Below are positions 31,725-41,643 of a stretch of DNA of 45,883 nt, in pieces. The notes under the pieces were generated by a model. That model saw only the letters and a list, made by a program, of their open reading frames with translations, did not search any database and was not told where the DNA came from. Source of the DNA: Opitutales bacterium (lineage in GTDB: Bacteria; Verrucomicrobiota; Verrucomicrobiia; Opitutales; JAJFLR01); assembly GCA_021772565.1 (NCBI GenBank), contig JAJFLR010000035.1, positions 81,621-127,503 of the forward strand. Direction: 5' to 3'. The position numbers and the translations under genes were made by a program. The first letter of the stretch is position 1, and the number at the start of each line of letters is the position of its first letter.

Positions 31725-33951
31725 AGAGTTAATTCAACTAAAATGGATCATCGGCGGCATACTTGCATTAGTGTCGATCTGGTCGTTATTTTTTCTTGAT
31801 TTAAACAGCGACGCATTACTGATAATTACTTATGTAATTATTATTGGGGCAGTAATTTTCCCGTCTATACCATGCAAGATTCCAGACATTGCCTGGAAAA
31901 TTATCACACCGGTACTTATTATATTTATTTGTTTTGATTTTATTTTTTCACGCCCCGATATTATATCACCACTGGTTAGGATGATTCTATTAATTACGCT
32001 AATCAGATCACTCCAATTCAGAAAAAGACGTGAAGATTTACAGTTAATTTTGCTGTGCCTGTTTATGGTTATTGTATCAGGAGTGCTCACACTATCACTC
32101 TCTTTTGCTATTCAGATAACGGTATTTATGGTATGCGCAATGGCATACCTGTTTATTATAAATTTAACGGCTTATTCAGATAGAAATGTCGAACCCTCAA
32201 AATCAATATGGATAAATTTTAAATGGGGCTGGTTTCTCAGTAGAATCTGGAAAGTGTTTAATGTTAAAGTCATAGGATTTGCGACAACATTATTTTTAGG
32301 CGTTATGATTTTTTCATCTATAATATTTTTTATCATGCCTCGATTTCAGTTAAACCAGGCAATTCCTTTTCTGAATTTGGCGAATCAAAAAACATTATCA
32401 GGCTTCAGTGAAAATGTAAAATTTGGTGATGTAGTGGATATAATTTTAGACAACAGTGTCGCTTTAAGAGTTGATGTTCCCAAGAATACAAAGTTGCCAA
32501 AAATACCGTATTGGAGAATGATTGTTCTCGATGAATATAGAAATGGTTCCTTCCAAATGTCTCCATCAGCTAAAACAAAAAACAGTGTTTTTAGTGATAT
32601 CAGTTTCCCCTATCAAAATGAAGAAAAACATAGTTTAAATAATGCTGATGCGAAATGGACTTTTTACCTGGAGGGAGGCATAAGTCGTTATTTACCGTCA
32701 ATAGGACCATATGAGAAAATAAGATTTCAGACGAAACAGGATTTAGAGTTTAACTATTATTTACAGTTATTAAGTGTAAAAAATATTTCGAATAACGTTC
32801 TATTTTACCAAACAACAAATATGCAGCCGGCCTCAAAATTATTCGCAACGTTTGAAGAAAGATCATTAAAAATGATGGCGCCAATTTTTATTGATATTAC
32901 TAAAAAAATAAAGCCCGGGGTAATAAAGTACCCGCAAACTACATTAGTCCTACCTGATGGTGATGAAAATACAGCAACACTCAAAAGAATCGTTAGTGAA
33001 ATATCAAATGGAGAAAAGTTACCGATAATTGAATTTTGCAGCCGGACAATTGAATATTTAGAAAAAAACCATACCTACTCTTTAAAAAGTAGTAAACCTA
33101 CTGGCAGCACCGATATTTTAGTACGTTGGCTGGATTCAAAAAACTCAGGCCATTGTGAACTATTTGCCGGTGGTTTTTCACTCATAGCACGATATGCAGG
33201 ATATCCAACCAGACTAGTCGCAGGATATAAAGGTGGCAACTGGAATGGTTTTGAAAATTACTACATGATTCGAAATAGTAATGCTCACGCATGGTGTGAA
33301 ATTTACGATGATGGCATTTGGTATCGAGTAGACCCTACTCCTGGATCGTCAAATTTTAGTGGATTGGAAAATGTAATGGCGCACACAAATAATATTGTGT
33401 CAGATAAGACCTGGCGTGCTTACTTGGATAGTTTGAAGATTCTATGGTATAGAAGAATTGTTAATTTTGATGAGGAACAACAAACTGAGTTAGCTGGAAA
33501 TTTGAAAAAAAAATCTGCAACATACATAGCTTTAATTAAAGAAAAAATTCAGGCTAAGATAGATCAGCTTAAGCTGTGGATAAAAAGTCCCTGGGGTAAC
33601 CAAAAAATCATAAGCACATTATATAATGCTATGATAATGAGTATAGGTACAATTTTAATAATTTTGCTATTAAAAATATTCAGAAAAATTATTAGCAAAG
33701 AGAGCATTCATCCAATAAGAAAAAAAGCAGGAAAATTTATTCAACAAATTAGATCTAGGAAACCAGAAATCTCAGATGCATTTCTGAATAAACAAACCAA
33801 GTTCAATTCCACAGTTTCTGTTCAGGATCTTGAAGAATGGTTAAACATTTATAAAAATTTACTGAACCTGCGTTTTGGCAATTCGACAAATTGGCCAGAT
33901 AGTAAAGTCGTTTTTAGAAGTGCTAAAATATTGATCGGAAAAAGAAATTAA
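31687..33951 (+). CDS. Membrane-bound transglutaminase-like protein (DUF3488/TgpA type)
   Basis: A protein of 754 residues (ATG 31687; 31669 and 31681 also lie in frame). Six or so transmembrane segments occupy the first 220 residues, then a periplasmic region holds the transglutaminase core: Cys in SKNSGHCELFAGGFS, His in NSNAHAWCEIYDD and Asp in YRVDPTPGS, the papain-like triad. A further transmembrane segment (AMIMSIGTILIILLLKIF) and a basic cytoplasmic tail follow. Such TgpA-like proteins act with MoxR and DUF58 partners on envelope proteins; the substrate is unknown. Last gene of the operon. Confidence 0.92.
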   Translation: MSEEIKRAQLNFEELIQLKWIIGGILALVSIWSLFFLDLNSDALLIITYVIIIGAVIFPSIPCKIPDIAWKIITPVLIIFICFDFIFSRPDIISPLVRMILLITLIRSLQFRKRREDLQLILLCLFMVIVSGVLTLSLSFAIQITVFMVCAMAYLFIINLTAYSDRNVEPSKSIWINFKWGWFLSRIWKVFNVKVIGFATTLFLGVMIFSSIIFFIMPRFQLNQAIPFLNLANQKTLSGFSENVKFGDVVDIILDNSVALRVDVPKNTKLPKIPYWRMIVLDEYRNGSFQMSPSAKTKNSVFSDISFPYQNEEKHSLNNADAKWTFYLEGGISRYLPSIGPYEKIRFQTKQDLEFNYYLQLLSVKNISNNVLFYQTTNMQPASKLFATFEERSLKMMAPIFIDITKKIKPGVIKYPQTTLVLPDGDENTATLKRIVSEISNGEKLPIIEFCSRTIEYLEKNHTYSLKSSKPTGSTDILVRWLDSKNSGHCELFAGGFSLIARYAGYPTRLVAGYKGGNWNGFENYYMIRNSNAHAWCEIYDDGIWYRVDPTPGSSNFSGLENVMAHTNNIVSDKTWRAYLDSLKILWYRRIVNFDEEQQTELAGNLKKKSATYIALIKEKIQAKIDQLKLWIKSPWGNQKIISTLYNAMIMSIGTILIILLLKIFRKIISKESIHPIRKKAGKFIQQIRSRKPEISDAFLNKQTKFNSTVSVQDLEEWLNIYKNLLNLRFGNSTNWPDSKVVFRSAKILIGKRN

Positions 33952-34011
33952 GTTTAATAAAAAACAATATGGCTTTGAAAAATAAATGAAAATCCGCAAA
34001 TGAATTACTAT

Positions 34012-34221
34012 TCAGCGGACTAAGACTTTCCCCTCATAAATCCATTGATAAGCTTTTCCTTCAGTTTTTTTCAGTTTTACACGACGAAATTTAACATCAC
34101 TATCTTTACCCGCGATTCTAATAGTAGTTCTGTAATAATCTTCAGGCCACAATTCAGCATCAGGAAGATCTTCTTGTATAGCAAATAAATGTTTTAACGA
34201 TGGTATACAACGATTGCTCAT
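34012..34221 (-). CDS. Hypothetical small protein
   Basis: A 69-residue basic protein (MSNRCIPSLKHLFAIQEDLPDAELWPEDYYRTT...). It seems to hold a short beta-rich fold (TTIRIAGKDSDVKFRRVKLKK, YQWIYEGKVLVR). No family is recognised. It stands alone between the transglutaminase operon and the exostosin-like gene, in the minus direction, with coding-like codon use. Moderately sure that it is a gene. Confidence 0.5.
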   Translation of the reverse strand: MSNRCIPSLKHLFAIQEDLPDAELWPEDYYRTTIRIAGKDSDVKFRRVKLKKTEGKAYQWIYEGKVLVR

Positions 34222-34318
34222 AAATGTAAAATTAAATTATTTTTGAGTAAACACGTTTCTATAACAGAAATTAATATGGTGTCAATTGAAGTGTATTCAG
34301 ATCCTTAAGGTCCAAAAC

Positions 34319-35308
34319 TTACGAATTTTTCCACTCTCTAAAACGAATTCTATTATGTTGATAACTAAAATACTCAACTAGCCTGATTTTACGTTCAATT
34401 TTTTTTCTTTTATCGACATCCAGATTTTCATGAAGATCAACACACCATTTTATTAAACTAGTTGTACTAGATTCAGGTGAGAAAAAATCTTCCCATGTCT
34501 TTCTAGCCATCTTCCCCATTTCCCATGAATTTAATTCGAGCTTTGTCAGTATCTCAGGTATGTGTTCAACTTCATTCTCCTTAATTTTTACTATAAAACT
34601 ATCCCAGTCCGGACCTTCAGGCAATACCTGTTCATCTGAAATAATAACAGGAACGCAGTATGACTGCATTGCCTCAAACAACCTAATGGATGACGGAGAT
34701 ACTCCACGTGGACACAGAGAAAATTTACTTTTTCTCATTAAACCTGCATATTTTCCTCTAACATCTGAAACCTCTTTTGCATCTTTCTCATACCAAGGCT
34801 TACTGTTTTTTGGTGCAGTATCTACGATTAGCGCATTATTATGTTTTATATTGAGAATTTTCTCTCTTACCGGATGAGTTCCAGAAGAGCCAATAAATGA
34901 AAATAAAACTGACTTATCAGTTTCTTTGATATCGTCGAAATCGAATTTATAAATGTGGCTTGATATATAGTGACCAGCCTTGGCCCATCCAATTTGATAA
35001 AAATTTCTTACGAGAGCAGGATAAATTCCAGGTAAAAATGGAAATTGATTATCATCAGTGCAGTAAATATAGGTTTTTAACTTAAACTGCTTAAATAATT
35101 CGCTACGCCTTAACTTTTGAAAAAAGTTACCGTACCCGCAAAACTGTATTGGTGCTATTATGATATCGGCTAAAACAGGATTTTCAACAAATTGATAAAC
35201 ACCCACTTGATACTTAGGGATTGTAATCGAAATTTCATCATAACAGCCACATTGAATATTACTAATATTAATATCAATTTTACGGGGATTCAATAAATGT
35301 ACATTCAT
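34319..35308 (-). CDS. Exostosin-family (GT47-like) glycosyltransferase
   Basis: A 329-residue protein with the exostosin fold. Landmarks are ADIIIAPIQF, TYIYCTDDNQFPFLPGIYPAL and SVLFSFIGSSGTHPVREKIL near the middle. The C-terminal donor-binding block reads KSKFSLCPRGVSPSSIRLFEAMQSYCVPVIISDEQVLPE, with the conserved Arg and Glu of GT47 enzymes. No transmembrane anchor, so it acts in the cytoplasm, probably on a surface polysaccharide. It opens the glycan region and is transcribed away from the PEP-CTERM genes, with a 480-base gap between. Confidence 0.85.
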   Translation of the reverse strand: MNVHLLNPRKIDINISNIQCGCYDEISITIPKYQVGVYQFVENPVLADIIIAPIQFCGYGNFFQKLRRSELFKQFKLKTYIYCTDDNQFPFLPGIYPALVRNFYQIGWAKAGHYISSHIYKFDFDDIKETDKSVLFSFIGSSGTHPVREKILNIKHNNALIVDTAPKNSKPWYEKDAKEVSDVRGKYAGLMRKSKFSLCPRGVSPSSIRLFEAMQSYCVPVIISDEQVLPEGPDWDSFIVKIKENEVEHIPEILTKLELNSWEMGKMARKTWEDFFSPESSTTSLIKWCVDLHENLDVDKRKKIERKIRLVEYFSYQHNRIRFREWKNS

Positions 35309-35651
35309 TTAAAAAATAATTAAGTATCTTGCCTCTAAATATACTAAGGACATTGTTTGCAAAAACTTCACTAATTTATCTAAACACAAAATGTAAACTT
35401 AATAGTTAAAATTAATAAATTCAGGAAATAAACGAACAATTCAATGAATAATTATTAGTGATGATTTAAATAGAATTAATTTATAAATCTTCAAAAAAAT
35501 AGTTGGCTCAAATTAGATTAAATATAGTAATTATAGATATAACTTACTAATGTTAACTCAAATTTTTCATAATTTAATGAAAGCATTCCATTAATATAAC
35601 AAATTTTTATCTTATTTTATAATTTTTTTGTAAAAAAGTGTATTTTAATTA
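35309..35651. other. AT-rich divergent intergenic stretch
   Basis: No gene. This very AT-rich stretch lies between divergent genes and would hold the promoter for the exostosin-like gene; I cannot point to one with confidence. Confidence 0.4.
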
Positions 35652-35681
35652 TTGACAGTGCTACTAAATTTTTACGATAAT
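35652..35681 (+). promoter_or_regulatory. Sigma-70-like promoter of the first PEP-CTERM gene
   Basis: TTGACA (35652-35657), 18-base spacer, GATAAT (35676-35681). It is about 108 bases upstream of the ATG at 35789. Confidence 0.6.
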
Positions 35682-35788
35682 TTCGCCTTAATATATTTTT
35701 TAATGGTTAATTGATTACTTACATAGCATTACGAATATTTAAAATCTTTAATTTATCTTATAAAAAACAAATACAAAAAGTAATAAAT

Positions 35789-36505
35789 ATGAAAAATAAT
35801 AAATCAAAAAAAAGAAGTTTAATAGTTGCTGCAATACTTGCTGTATTTAGCATAACTAATCTATCTGGAGCACTGATTAGTGTTGATTGGGATAGTTCTG
35901 ACACTACTGCGGACGGCAATATAAATGGAACACTTAATACCACAATACCAGTTACGCTTACATCAACAAATGGTACTTCAAATGGTGGAGTTTTTGGAGG
36001 AGTTAATTTTAAGGATGATCTTTACACTGATGTATTATCGGCATCTGGTGTCAGCACTGTATTAAATGAAATCATGGCATTTGACTGGGTTACAGGACAA
36101 GTAGGCTTTGTGAATATTGATTTTGGAAGCAATACTGTTACCAACCCAATATTAGTTTTTATGTTCTTAAATGCTGCAACACAAACGTTTGATTTTGGCG
36201 ATACCTTGTCATTAAGCGTGATTGATGAAAATCCAACTTCAGCTATATCTATTCTAACAGGAAATGTTGTATCTACTGATGGAATATCAGCAGACAGTGA
36301 AACGCAAGGATTTTCACTTCAATTAACTGGTGCTTTTAGCTCAATTAATTTCGCTACTAACACAACCTTAGGAGTAGCTGACGGTGTTGGTTTTTCAATT
36401 ATTGCTGACGATGCTAATATAAATGTTCCCGAGCCATCAGTTGCAACTTTATTTGCTGGTATCATGGCAGTAGCTTTTCTAGTTTATAAAAGAAAAAACA
36501 AGTAG
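35789..36505 (+). CDS. PEP-CTERM sorted protein, paralogue A
   Basis: A 238-residue secreted protein. The signal peptide is RSLIVAAILAVFSITNLSGALI. The mature part is Thr/Ser/Asn-rich and beta-rich (ISVDWDSSDTTADGN, ILVFMFLNAATQTFDFGDTLSLSVIDEN, GFSLQLTG). The sorting tag NVPEPSVATLFAGIMAVAFLVYKRKNK ends it. The start at 35789 is chosen because the earlier in-frame ATG (35711) adds a long segment before the signal peptide. It is clearly related to the protein at 37597. It has its own promoter and terminator. The function is unknown; such proteins sit at the cell surface or matrix after exosortase processing. Confidence 0.9.
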   Translation: MKNNKSKKRSLIVAAILAVFSITNLSGALISVDWDSSDTTADGNINGTLNTTIPVTLTSTNGTSNGGVFGGVNFKDDLYTDVLSASGVSTVLNEIMAFDWVTGQVGFVNIDFGSNTVTNPILVFMFLNAATQTFDFGDTLSLSVIDENPTSAISILTGNVVSTDGISADSETQGFSLQLTGAFSSINFATNTTLGVADGVGFSIIADDANINVPEPSVATLFAGIMAVAFLVYKRKNK

Positions 36506-36537
36506 AGTTTAACTAATTTATAATAATACTTTTACAG

Positions 36538-36572
36538 AGAATCCGGCTAGAAATAGTCGGATTCTTTTTTTT
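36538..36572 (+). terminator. Terminator after PEP-CTERM paralogue A
   Basis: AGAATCCG, short loop, CGGATTCT (extended by GCT/AGT pairs) followed by a run of T (36564-36572). Confidence 0.9.
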
Positions 36573-36710
36573 ATAGATGTATACAAAATTAAATTTATTT
36601 ATCATTTATTAAATTTTTATTGAAAGTTAAATTTTAAGACTCTAACAAACTAAAAATAATCTGGAGATTATTTTTAACAGAATAATTAGAATTCCTACAT
36701 ATTATCAATT

Positions 36711-37436
36711 ATGGCTACACCAAAAGATTTAATTAGATCAATCTTTCGTTCCATCGGATACGATATAATAAAATATCGACCAGATCAGCCCGGCAAAGAT
36801 ATTATGATTGATTTGAGAAAATATTTGAAAAATGATTCTCCTGTAATATTTGATGCCGGCGCAAATGAAGGACAAACAGTCGCAACTTTTAAAGAAGAAT
36901 TTCCCAATTGCGTCATGCATTCATTTGAACCGAGTCCGACCACATTTGCTACATTAAAAGAAAACACAAAAAAATTTAGTAATTCAAATATTTATAATGC
37001 CGGTCTTGGGTCAAAATCAGATAAATTAAGATTTAACGAAAATGAACATAATCAAATGAGCTCGTTTCTTGAATTGGGTGAATTCGGCCATGGCGATATT
37101 AAAAAAGAAACTTTGGTTGATGTTAAGACAATCGATCAAATCGTTGAAGAGAATAGTATCAATATTGTAGATATTCTGAAATCAGACACTCAAGGCTATG
37201 ATTTAGAAATATTTAAAGGGGCTCAAAACTCGATAGATAACAATAAAATTGGGATGATATATTTTGAAATTATATTTTCCAAAATGTATGAAAACCTGCC
37301 AACCGTCAGCGAGCTATTTGATTTTTTAAGTAATAATAATTTTCATTTAATTGCTTTTTATGAATTCTTCTACCAAGAAAAGATAGCGAGTTGGACAGAT
37401 GCCTTATTTGTTCATAAGTCTTATTTAACAAAATAG
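36711..37436 (+). CDS. FkbM-family methyltransferase 1
   Basis: A 241-residue SAM-dependent methyltransferase. The SAM loop is VIFDAGANEGQTVATFKEEF, followed by SFEPSP, VDVKTIDQIVEE and IVDILKSDTQGYDLEIFKGAQNS. The Asp-Thr-x-Gly-Tyr block is the FkbM signature. FkbM enzymes O-methylate sugars or other hydroxyls, and in this setting a surface glycan is likely. It stands between the two PEP-CTERM paralogues. Confidence 0.93.
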   Translation: MATPKDLIRSIFRSIGYDIIKYRPDQPGKDIMIDLRKYLKNDSPVIFDAGANEGQTVATFKEEFPNCVMHSFEPSPTTFATLKENTKKFSNSNIYNAGLGSKSDKLRFNENEHNQMSSFLELGEFGHGDIKKETLVDVKTIDQIVEENSINIVDILKSDTQGYDLEIFKGAQNSIDNNKIGMIYFEIIFSKMYENLPTVSELFDFLSNNNFHLIAFYEFFYQEKIASWTDALFVHKSYLTK

Positions 37437-37491
37437 CTTTTTCAATAATATTAAAAAAAAATGAAAATTTATGTTTTTTTGAAATAATTAG

Positions 37492-37519
37492 TTGACAAAT
37501 TTAGTATATTTTATATTAA
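37492..37519 (+). promoter_or_regulatory. Sigma-70-like promoter of the second PEP-CTERM gene
   Basis: TTGACA (37492-37497), 16-base spacer, TATTAA (37514-37519), 78 bases before the ATG at 37597. Confidence 0.5.
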
Positions 37520-37596
37520 TTTTACTAAACTATTTAATACTAGGAATCATCTTATATCTAAATAAATAAAAACAAAACAACTTAATTAGAAAATAA

Positions 37597-38319
37597 ATGA
37601 AAATAAAAAATTATATATTAGCAACTGTAGTAAGCATCTTAAGTTTATCTCAAGCAATTGGTACTTTAATTAGTGTAAATTGGGATGCAGATACAAATCA
37701 GGATGGTGTTAGTAACGGTTCATTTGATGGATTCACAACTACCATAAACATGACTAATAGCACTAATGATTTTGGAATATCTGGTAACGGATCATTTTAT
37801 GATTGGAAAACTAGACTGGTGTCAGATGATATTACCAATATATCAAGTGGCTCAATTGTTACTGAGGGAGTTGCTTTTGATTGGGACGCTGGCACACAAG
37901 GAACTATAACAATAAACATTGGTGGTACTCAATTTGTAGATAATCGATTAACTGACCCAATATTAGTATTCAACTTTTTAGATAATACAGTGGCTAGTTT
38001 CGATTTTGATGATAGTCTATCCTTATCGCTATTAGATCAAAATGGAGCAAGCTCAGCATCAATTGGAGCTAATAATGTAGTAACAACAAATGGCAGCCAT
38101 ACTAATAATCAAGATCACGGATTTGCCTTACAAATTACAGGAACTGAGATTCAAACTATTTCTTTTAATACTAATACCAACTTGCTTACAAATAAAGATG
38201 TAGGTTTTTCAATTATTGTTGATGATACTAATGTAGTACCAGAACCAGAAACTGCACCGTTATTAGTAGGACTGATCTCTATCGGATACTTAATTTATTC
38301 AAAAAAACGTAAGAAATAA
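37597..38319 (+). CDS. PEP-CTERM sorted protein, paralogue B
   Basis: A 240-residue secreted protein. Signal peptide KIKNYILATVVSILSLSQAIG, then a mature part parallel to paralogue A: LISVNWDADTNQDGVSNGS, ILVFNFLDNTVASFDFDDSLSLSLLDQN, GFALQITGTEIQTISFNTNTNLL, VGFSIIVDDTN. The sorting tag is VPEPETAPLLVGLISIGYLIYSKKRKK. The stepwise match over the whole length, with gaps, shows an old duplication. It has its own promoter and terminator. Confidence 0.9.
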   Translation: MKIKNYILATVVSILSLSQAIGTLISVNWDADTNQDGVSNGSFDGFTTTINMTNSTNDFGISGNGSFYDWKTRLVSDDITNISSGSIVTEGVAFDWDAGTQGTITINIGGTQFVDNRLTDPILVFNFLDNTVASFDFDDSLSLSLLDQNGASSASIGANNVVTTNGSHTNNQDHGFALQITGTEIQTISFNTNTNLLTNKDVGFSIIVDDTNVVPEPETAPLLVGLISIGYLIYSKKRKK

Positions 38320-38347
38320 AATAAGAAATTATATAAACCAATTTATC

Positions 38348-38382
38348 AAAGCCTTCGACATAAAATGTCGAAGGCTTTTTTC
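38348..38382 (+). terminator. Terminator after PEP-CTERM paralogue B
   Basis: AAAGCCTTCGACAT, loop AAA, ATGTCGAAGGCTTT form a 14-bp perfect stem followed by TTTT. Confidence 0.95.
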
Positions 38383-38591
38383 ATTATAAATCCAATCAAT
38401 GTTTATTTCTAATACTGCCAAATTGTTAATTTAATTTGATGATTGTAAAATTTTCTAAACTATTTAATTACTGCCTAAATTATTAGGACTACTTTTTAAA
38501 CATTTTATCTAATCTAGAAATATCATACGTTTAAAAGATATTATATTTCGAATTAAAACTATATCGATTATATTATTTATATATATTAGGA

Positions 38592-39620
38592 ATGATACAT
38601 ATCGTTATTGCATCTAATCAGACTTACTACATTGGACTAGCAGCTACACTGGTCAGTTTGTTGAAATCAAATAAAAAAAACTTTTTGTATATTCATATTA
38701 TTGACGGAGGATTAAATAATGAGCAGACAGGATTTATCAGAAATATTGTTACATCAGAAAATGCTAATAACAAATTAAGATTTCATTCGATTAATCAAAA
38801 CCTATTTTCTGGTTTTAAATCTGATTTAGGAAACTCATATATGGCTTATGCCAGAATTCTAATTCCGACTCTGATAAATGAGGAAAAAGTAATATATTTA
38901 GATTCAGATCTTTTAGTACTATGTGATATACTACCACTTTGGGAAACCGACCTTACTAATTATCCTATGGCCGCTGTCCAAGATCCAATCGTTAAGTATT
39001 TGCGTAATGATTACCCATATACCGATAATTGTGGTAATGAAAAATATTTTAATACTGGAGTAATTGTATTAAACTTAAATTCATGGAGAAAACATAATTA
39101 TCAGAGCAAATTACTTGAGATTATATCTGTAGAACCAGAAAAGTTCAGGTATTGGGATCAGTCAGCAATGAATGCCTTATTCAAGGGAAATGTTTTGTTT
39201 TTAGAACAAAAGTGGAATACTATTTCAAGTAATCTAAACTTGAAAAAAAATGATCCACTTATAATTCATTTTCTTACAAAGTATAAACCATGGAATACAT
39301 ATAATAATTTCATTGAACTTCGGGTATGGAGACATTTTGTTAAAAAATACATATTCGAAAATAAAAACCTGCTATTTTATTTAGCTATAAATTATAAAAC
39401 TCCATTTGTATTATCACTGTTAAAAGCTCAAATAAAAACAATTTTAGGATTTATTTCTGGTATCTTTAATTCTAAGCAAAAATCAACAGAATTATTAAAA
39501 ACTAAAAACAATATTGATGAGATAGATCAGGAATGCACAAACGATTTGTCCTTGACCAATAATTTGGAAAAAGTTTCTAGTAAACAGATTGATGATTTCA
39601 TAATTAGCCAATGGGGGTAG
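38592..39620 (+). CDS. Glycosyltransferase family 8 protein
   Basis: A 342-residue retaining glycosyltransferase of the GT8 (LgtC-like) family. HIVIASNQTYYIGLAATLVSLL is the N-terminal nucleotide-binding part; the metal-binding DxD motif is Asp104-Ser-Asp106 in VIYLDSDLLVL. KYFNTGVIVLNLNSWRKHN and YWDQSAMNALFKG are the acceptor-side blocks, and IIHFLTKYKPW gives the conserved His and Lys near the C-terminus. It transfers a hexose to a lipopolysaccharide core or another surface glycan. About 90 extra residues at the C-terminus are basic and may bind the membrane. Confidence 0.92.
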   Translation: MIHIVIASNQTYYIGLAATLVSLLKSNKKNFLYIHIIDGGLNNEQTGFIRNIVTSENANNKLRFHSINQNLFSGFKSDLGNSYMAYARILIPTLINEEKVIYLDSDLLVLCDILPLWETDLTNYPMAAVQDPIVKYLRNDYPYTDNCGNEKYFNTGVIVLNLNSWRKHNYQSKLLEIISVEPEKFRYWDQSAMNALFKGNVLFLEQKWNTISSNLNLKKNDPLIIHFLTKYKPWNTYNNFIELRVWRHFVKKYIFENKNLLFYLAINYKTPFVLSLLKAQIKTILGFISGIFNSKQKSTELLKTKNNIDEIDQECTNDLSLTNNLEKVSSKQIDDFIISQWG

Positions 39621-39704
39621 CTTAGCGTTTGATTTACTAAATTAAAGCTAGCTTCTAACTCTCCATATTTATAAAACTATTTAATAAATAATTGTAATAA
39701 TCAG

Positions 39705-40475
39705 ATGCTAGAAAAAATATTTCATAGTAAGGTATTTAGAAAAATTCTTCAAATTATAGAACGAACTTTTAAATGCCGAATATTCCGCAAATCACTTCCC
39801 CGTGGTACTGATATTTTTTTTGATATAAATAATTTATATGGCATAAAAAACTTTCAAACTGTATTTGATGTAGGTGCTAATGTAGGGCAGTCAGCCATAG
39901 AGTATAGTGAAAAATTCCCATACGCAAATATTTATTCTTTCGAGCCTGTTTCAAGTTCCTTTCAAAATCTTAAAAAAAATACAGAGCATCTTGATCGAGT
40001 GCATGTATTTCATAATGGATTTGGTAGTAAACTCGAAGAGCCTGAGATTAACATTAATGATGACTATTCTGAAGTAAATTCAATTCGGTTTAATAAAGGG
40101 TCAAAAACTGAAAAAATCAAAGTGCTAACAATTGATCATTTTGCAGAGAAAGAGTCTATTGATAAAATTGATTTCCTTAAAATTGATACTGAGGGATATG
40201 AACTCGAAGTTCTAAATGGCGTAAAAGGAATGCTTGAAAATAAAAAAATTGGTTTAATTTATATAGAATGTGAATTAATTGAAACTGATAAACATTTTGT
40301 TACATTTGATAAATTAGTCGAAAATATTTCTCAATACGGTTATGAATTATTGGGTATCTATGAACAACAACCACACTGGACAGGTGAAAAAACGATACTT
40401 TATTGTAACCCGGTTTTCATTAGCCCTGAACTCGTATCCAAGGATGTAAATTCTAATAATTATCCGCTGAAGTAA
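39705..40475 (+). CDS. FkbM-family methyltransferase 2
   Basis: A 256-residue SAM-dependent methyltransferase. The SAM loop is TVFDVGANVGQSAIEYSEKF, followed by SFEPVSSSFQNLKKN, KIKVLTIDHFAEKESIDKIDFLKIDTEGYELEVLNGV and LIYIECEL. The signature is the same as in the gene at 36711, but the N-termini differ. The context (GT8, LpxI, PEP-CTERM) points to glycan O-methylation. Confidence 0.94.
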   Translation: MLEKIFHSKVFRKILQIIERTFKCRIFRKSLPRGTDIFFDINNLYGIKNFQTVFDVGANVGQSAIEYSEKFPYANIYSFEPVSSSFQNLKKNTEHLDRVHVFHNGFGSKLEEPEININDDYSEVNSIRFNKGSKTEKIKVLTIDHFAEKESIDKIDFLKIDTEGYELEVLNGVKGMLENKKIGLIYIECELIETDKHFVTFDKLVENISQYGYELLGIYEQQPHWTGEKTILYCNPVFISPELVSKDVNSNNYPLK

Positions 40476-40589
40476 CAATTTCTTCTATTTAAGTGAACAA
40501 TTATTTTTGGCTGATAAATGGAATTGTTAATAATGACTTCAGTTCTAATAAATTGAAAAGTTAATATTTTTTAATTTTTCTAAAATTAC

Positions 40590-41450
40590 ATGTCTAATAA
40601 TTTATCACAATTTATACCTCCTGATTTTGATATTAAACATCCCATAGTTGTTATCGCTGGCAAAGCATCATATCCTCGTTTAACTATTGATGCATTACTA
40701 GCAGCTAAATTAGATGTATGCTTAATAGCCTTTGAAGATGAAACACTTCCTGAAGTTTTGGAATCTTTTTCAGCCGATAAAGTTGCAACTATTAAAGTCG
40801 GTCAATTGGGAAAAATGCTCAAAGCTATTAATAAATTTAATGCTGGATATGCAATAATGGTGGGACAGATAACACCAGGACGACTCTTCAAAAATTTACA
40901 TCCTGATCTTAAAGCAATAAGGTTGATCAATAGTCTTAAAGAACGAAACGCTGAAACTATTTTTGGTGCAATTGCCAATGAAATTGAAGCCATAGATGTT
41001 AAGATGCTTGATGCGAGAGCTTTTCTCGACAGCGAAATGGCTGAGCCAGGATCAATGACAGGAAAAAAAATTAATGCTAATGACGCGTTTATAAGTCATG
41101 GAATCAATATCGCAAAAGAAGTTTCTCGTCTTGATATCGGCCAAAGTGTCGTAGTTAGAAAAGGAACTGTACTAGCTGTAGAAGCATTTGAGGGAACAGA
41201 CGAAATGCTGAGGCGAGCAGGTAGTTTCAAAACCAATAATTTGATATTTGTAAAAACTTCCAAACCAAACCAGGATTATCGCTTTGATGTTCCGGTGTTT
41301 GGCATTAACACACTCGAGGAAATGAATAATGCTGGCATATCATTAGCCTGTTTAGAAGCTGGCTCAGTATTAATTCTTGAAAAAGAAAAAGTCCTCAATC
41401 AAGCAAAGAAATGGGGTATCAAAATATTTGGATATACTGTTTCTCAATAA
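40590..41450 (+). CDS. lpxI: UDP-2,3-diacylglucosamine pyrophosphatase LpxI
   Basis: A 286-residue cytoplasmic enzyme that hydrolyses UDP-2,3-diacylglucosamine to lipid X, in place of LpxH. The N-terminus IVVIAGKASYPRLTIDALLAAK, then VGQITPGRLFKNLHPDLKA, FGAIANEIEAIDVKMLDARAFLDS, and the C-terminal signature QSVVVRKGTVLAVEAFEGTDEMLRRAG match LpxI (DUF1009). LpxI occurs in alphaproteobacteria, Verrucomicrobia and some others. Its presence implies a lipid A outer membrane. It is probably monocistronic, with 114 bases upstream and 193 downstream. Confidence 0.94.
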   Translation: MSNNLSQFIPPDFDIKHPIVVIAGKASYPRLTIDALLAAKLDVCLIAFEDETLPEVLESFSADKVATIKVGQLGKMLKAINKFNAGYAIMVGQITPGRLFKNLHPDLKAIRLINSLKERNAETIFGAIANEIEAIDVKMLDARAFLDSEMAEPGSMTGKKINANDAFISHGINIAKEVSRLDIGQSVVVRKGTVLAVEAFEGTDEMLRRAGSFKTNNLIFVKTSKPNQDYRFDVPVFGINTLEEMNNAGISLACLEAGSVLILEKEKVLNQAKKWGIKIFGYTVSQ

Positions 41451-41643
41451 TTTTTAAAGGATCATTCAATCATCTTTCAACTTACTTTTTCGTTTTTTCT
41501 GTCGATCTTTTCTCCTCTCTGCTCTATAACGATTTGCAAAAATCCTGTCAGGAAAAGTTTAAAAAATAGTGCTCAAATTAACTGGGAATCACGATTTTTC
41601 AATTGACGGCAAATTCAACACTCGATAAGCGTATAAATTAGTA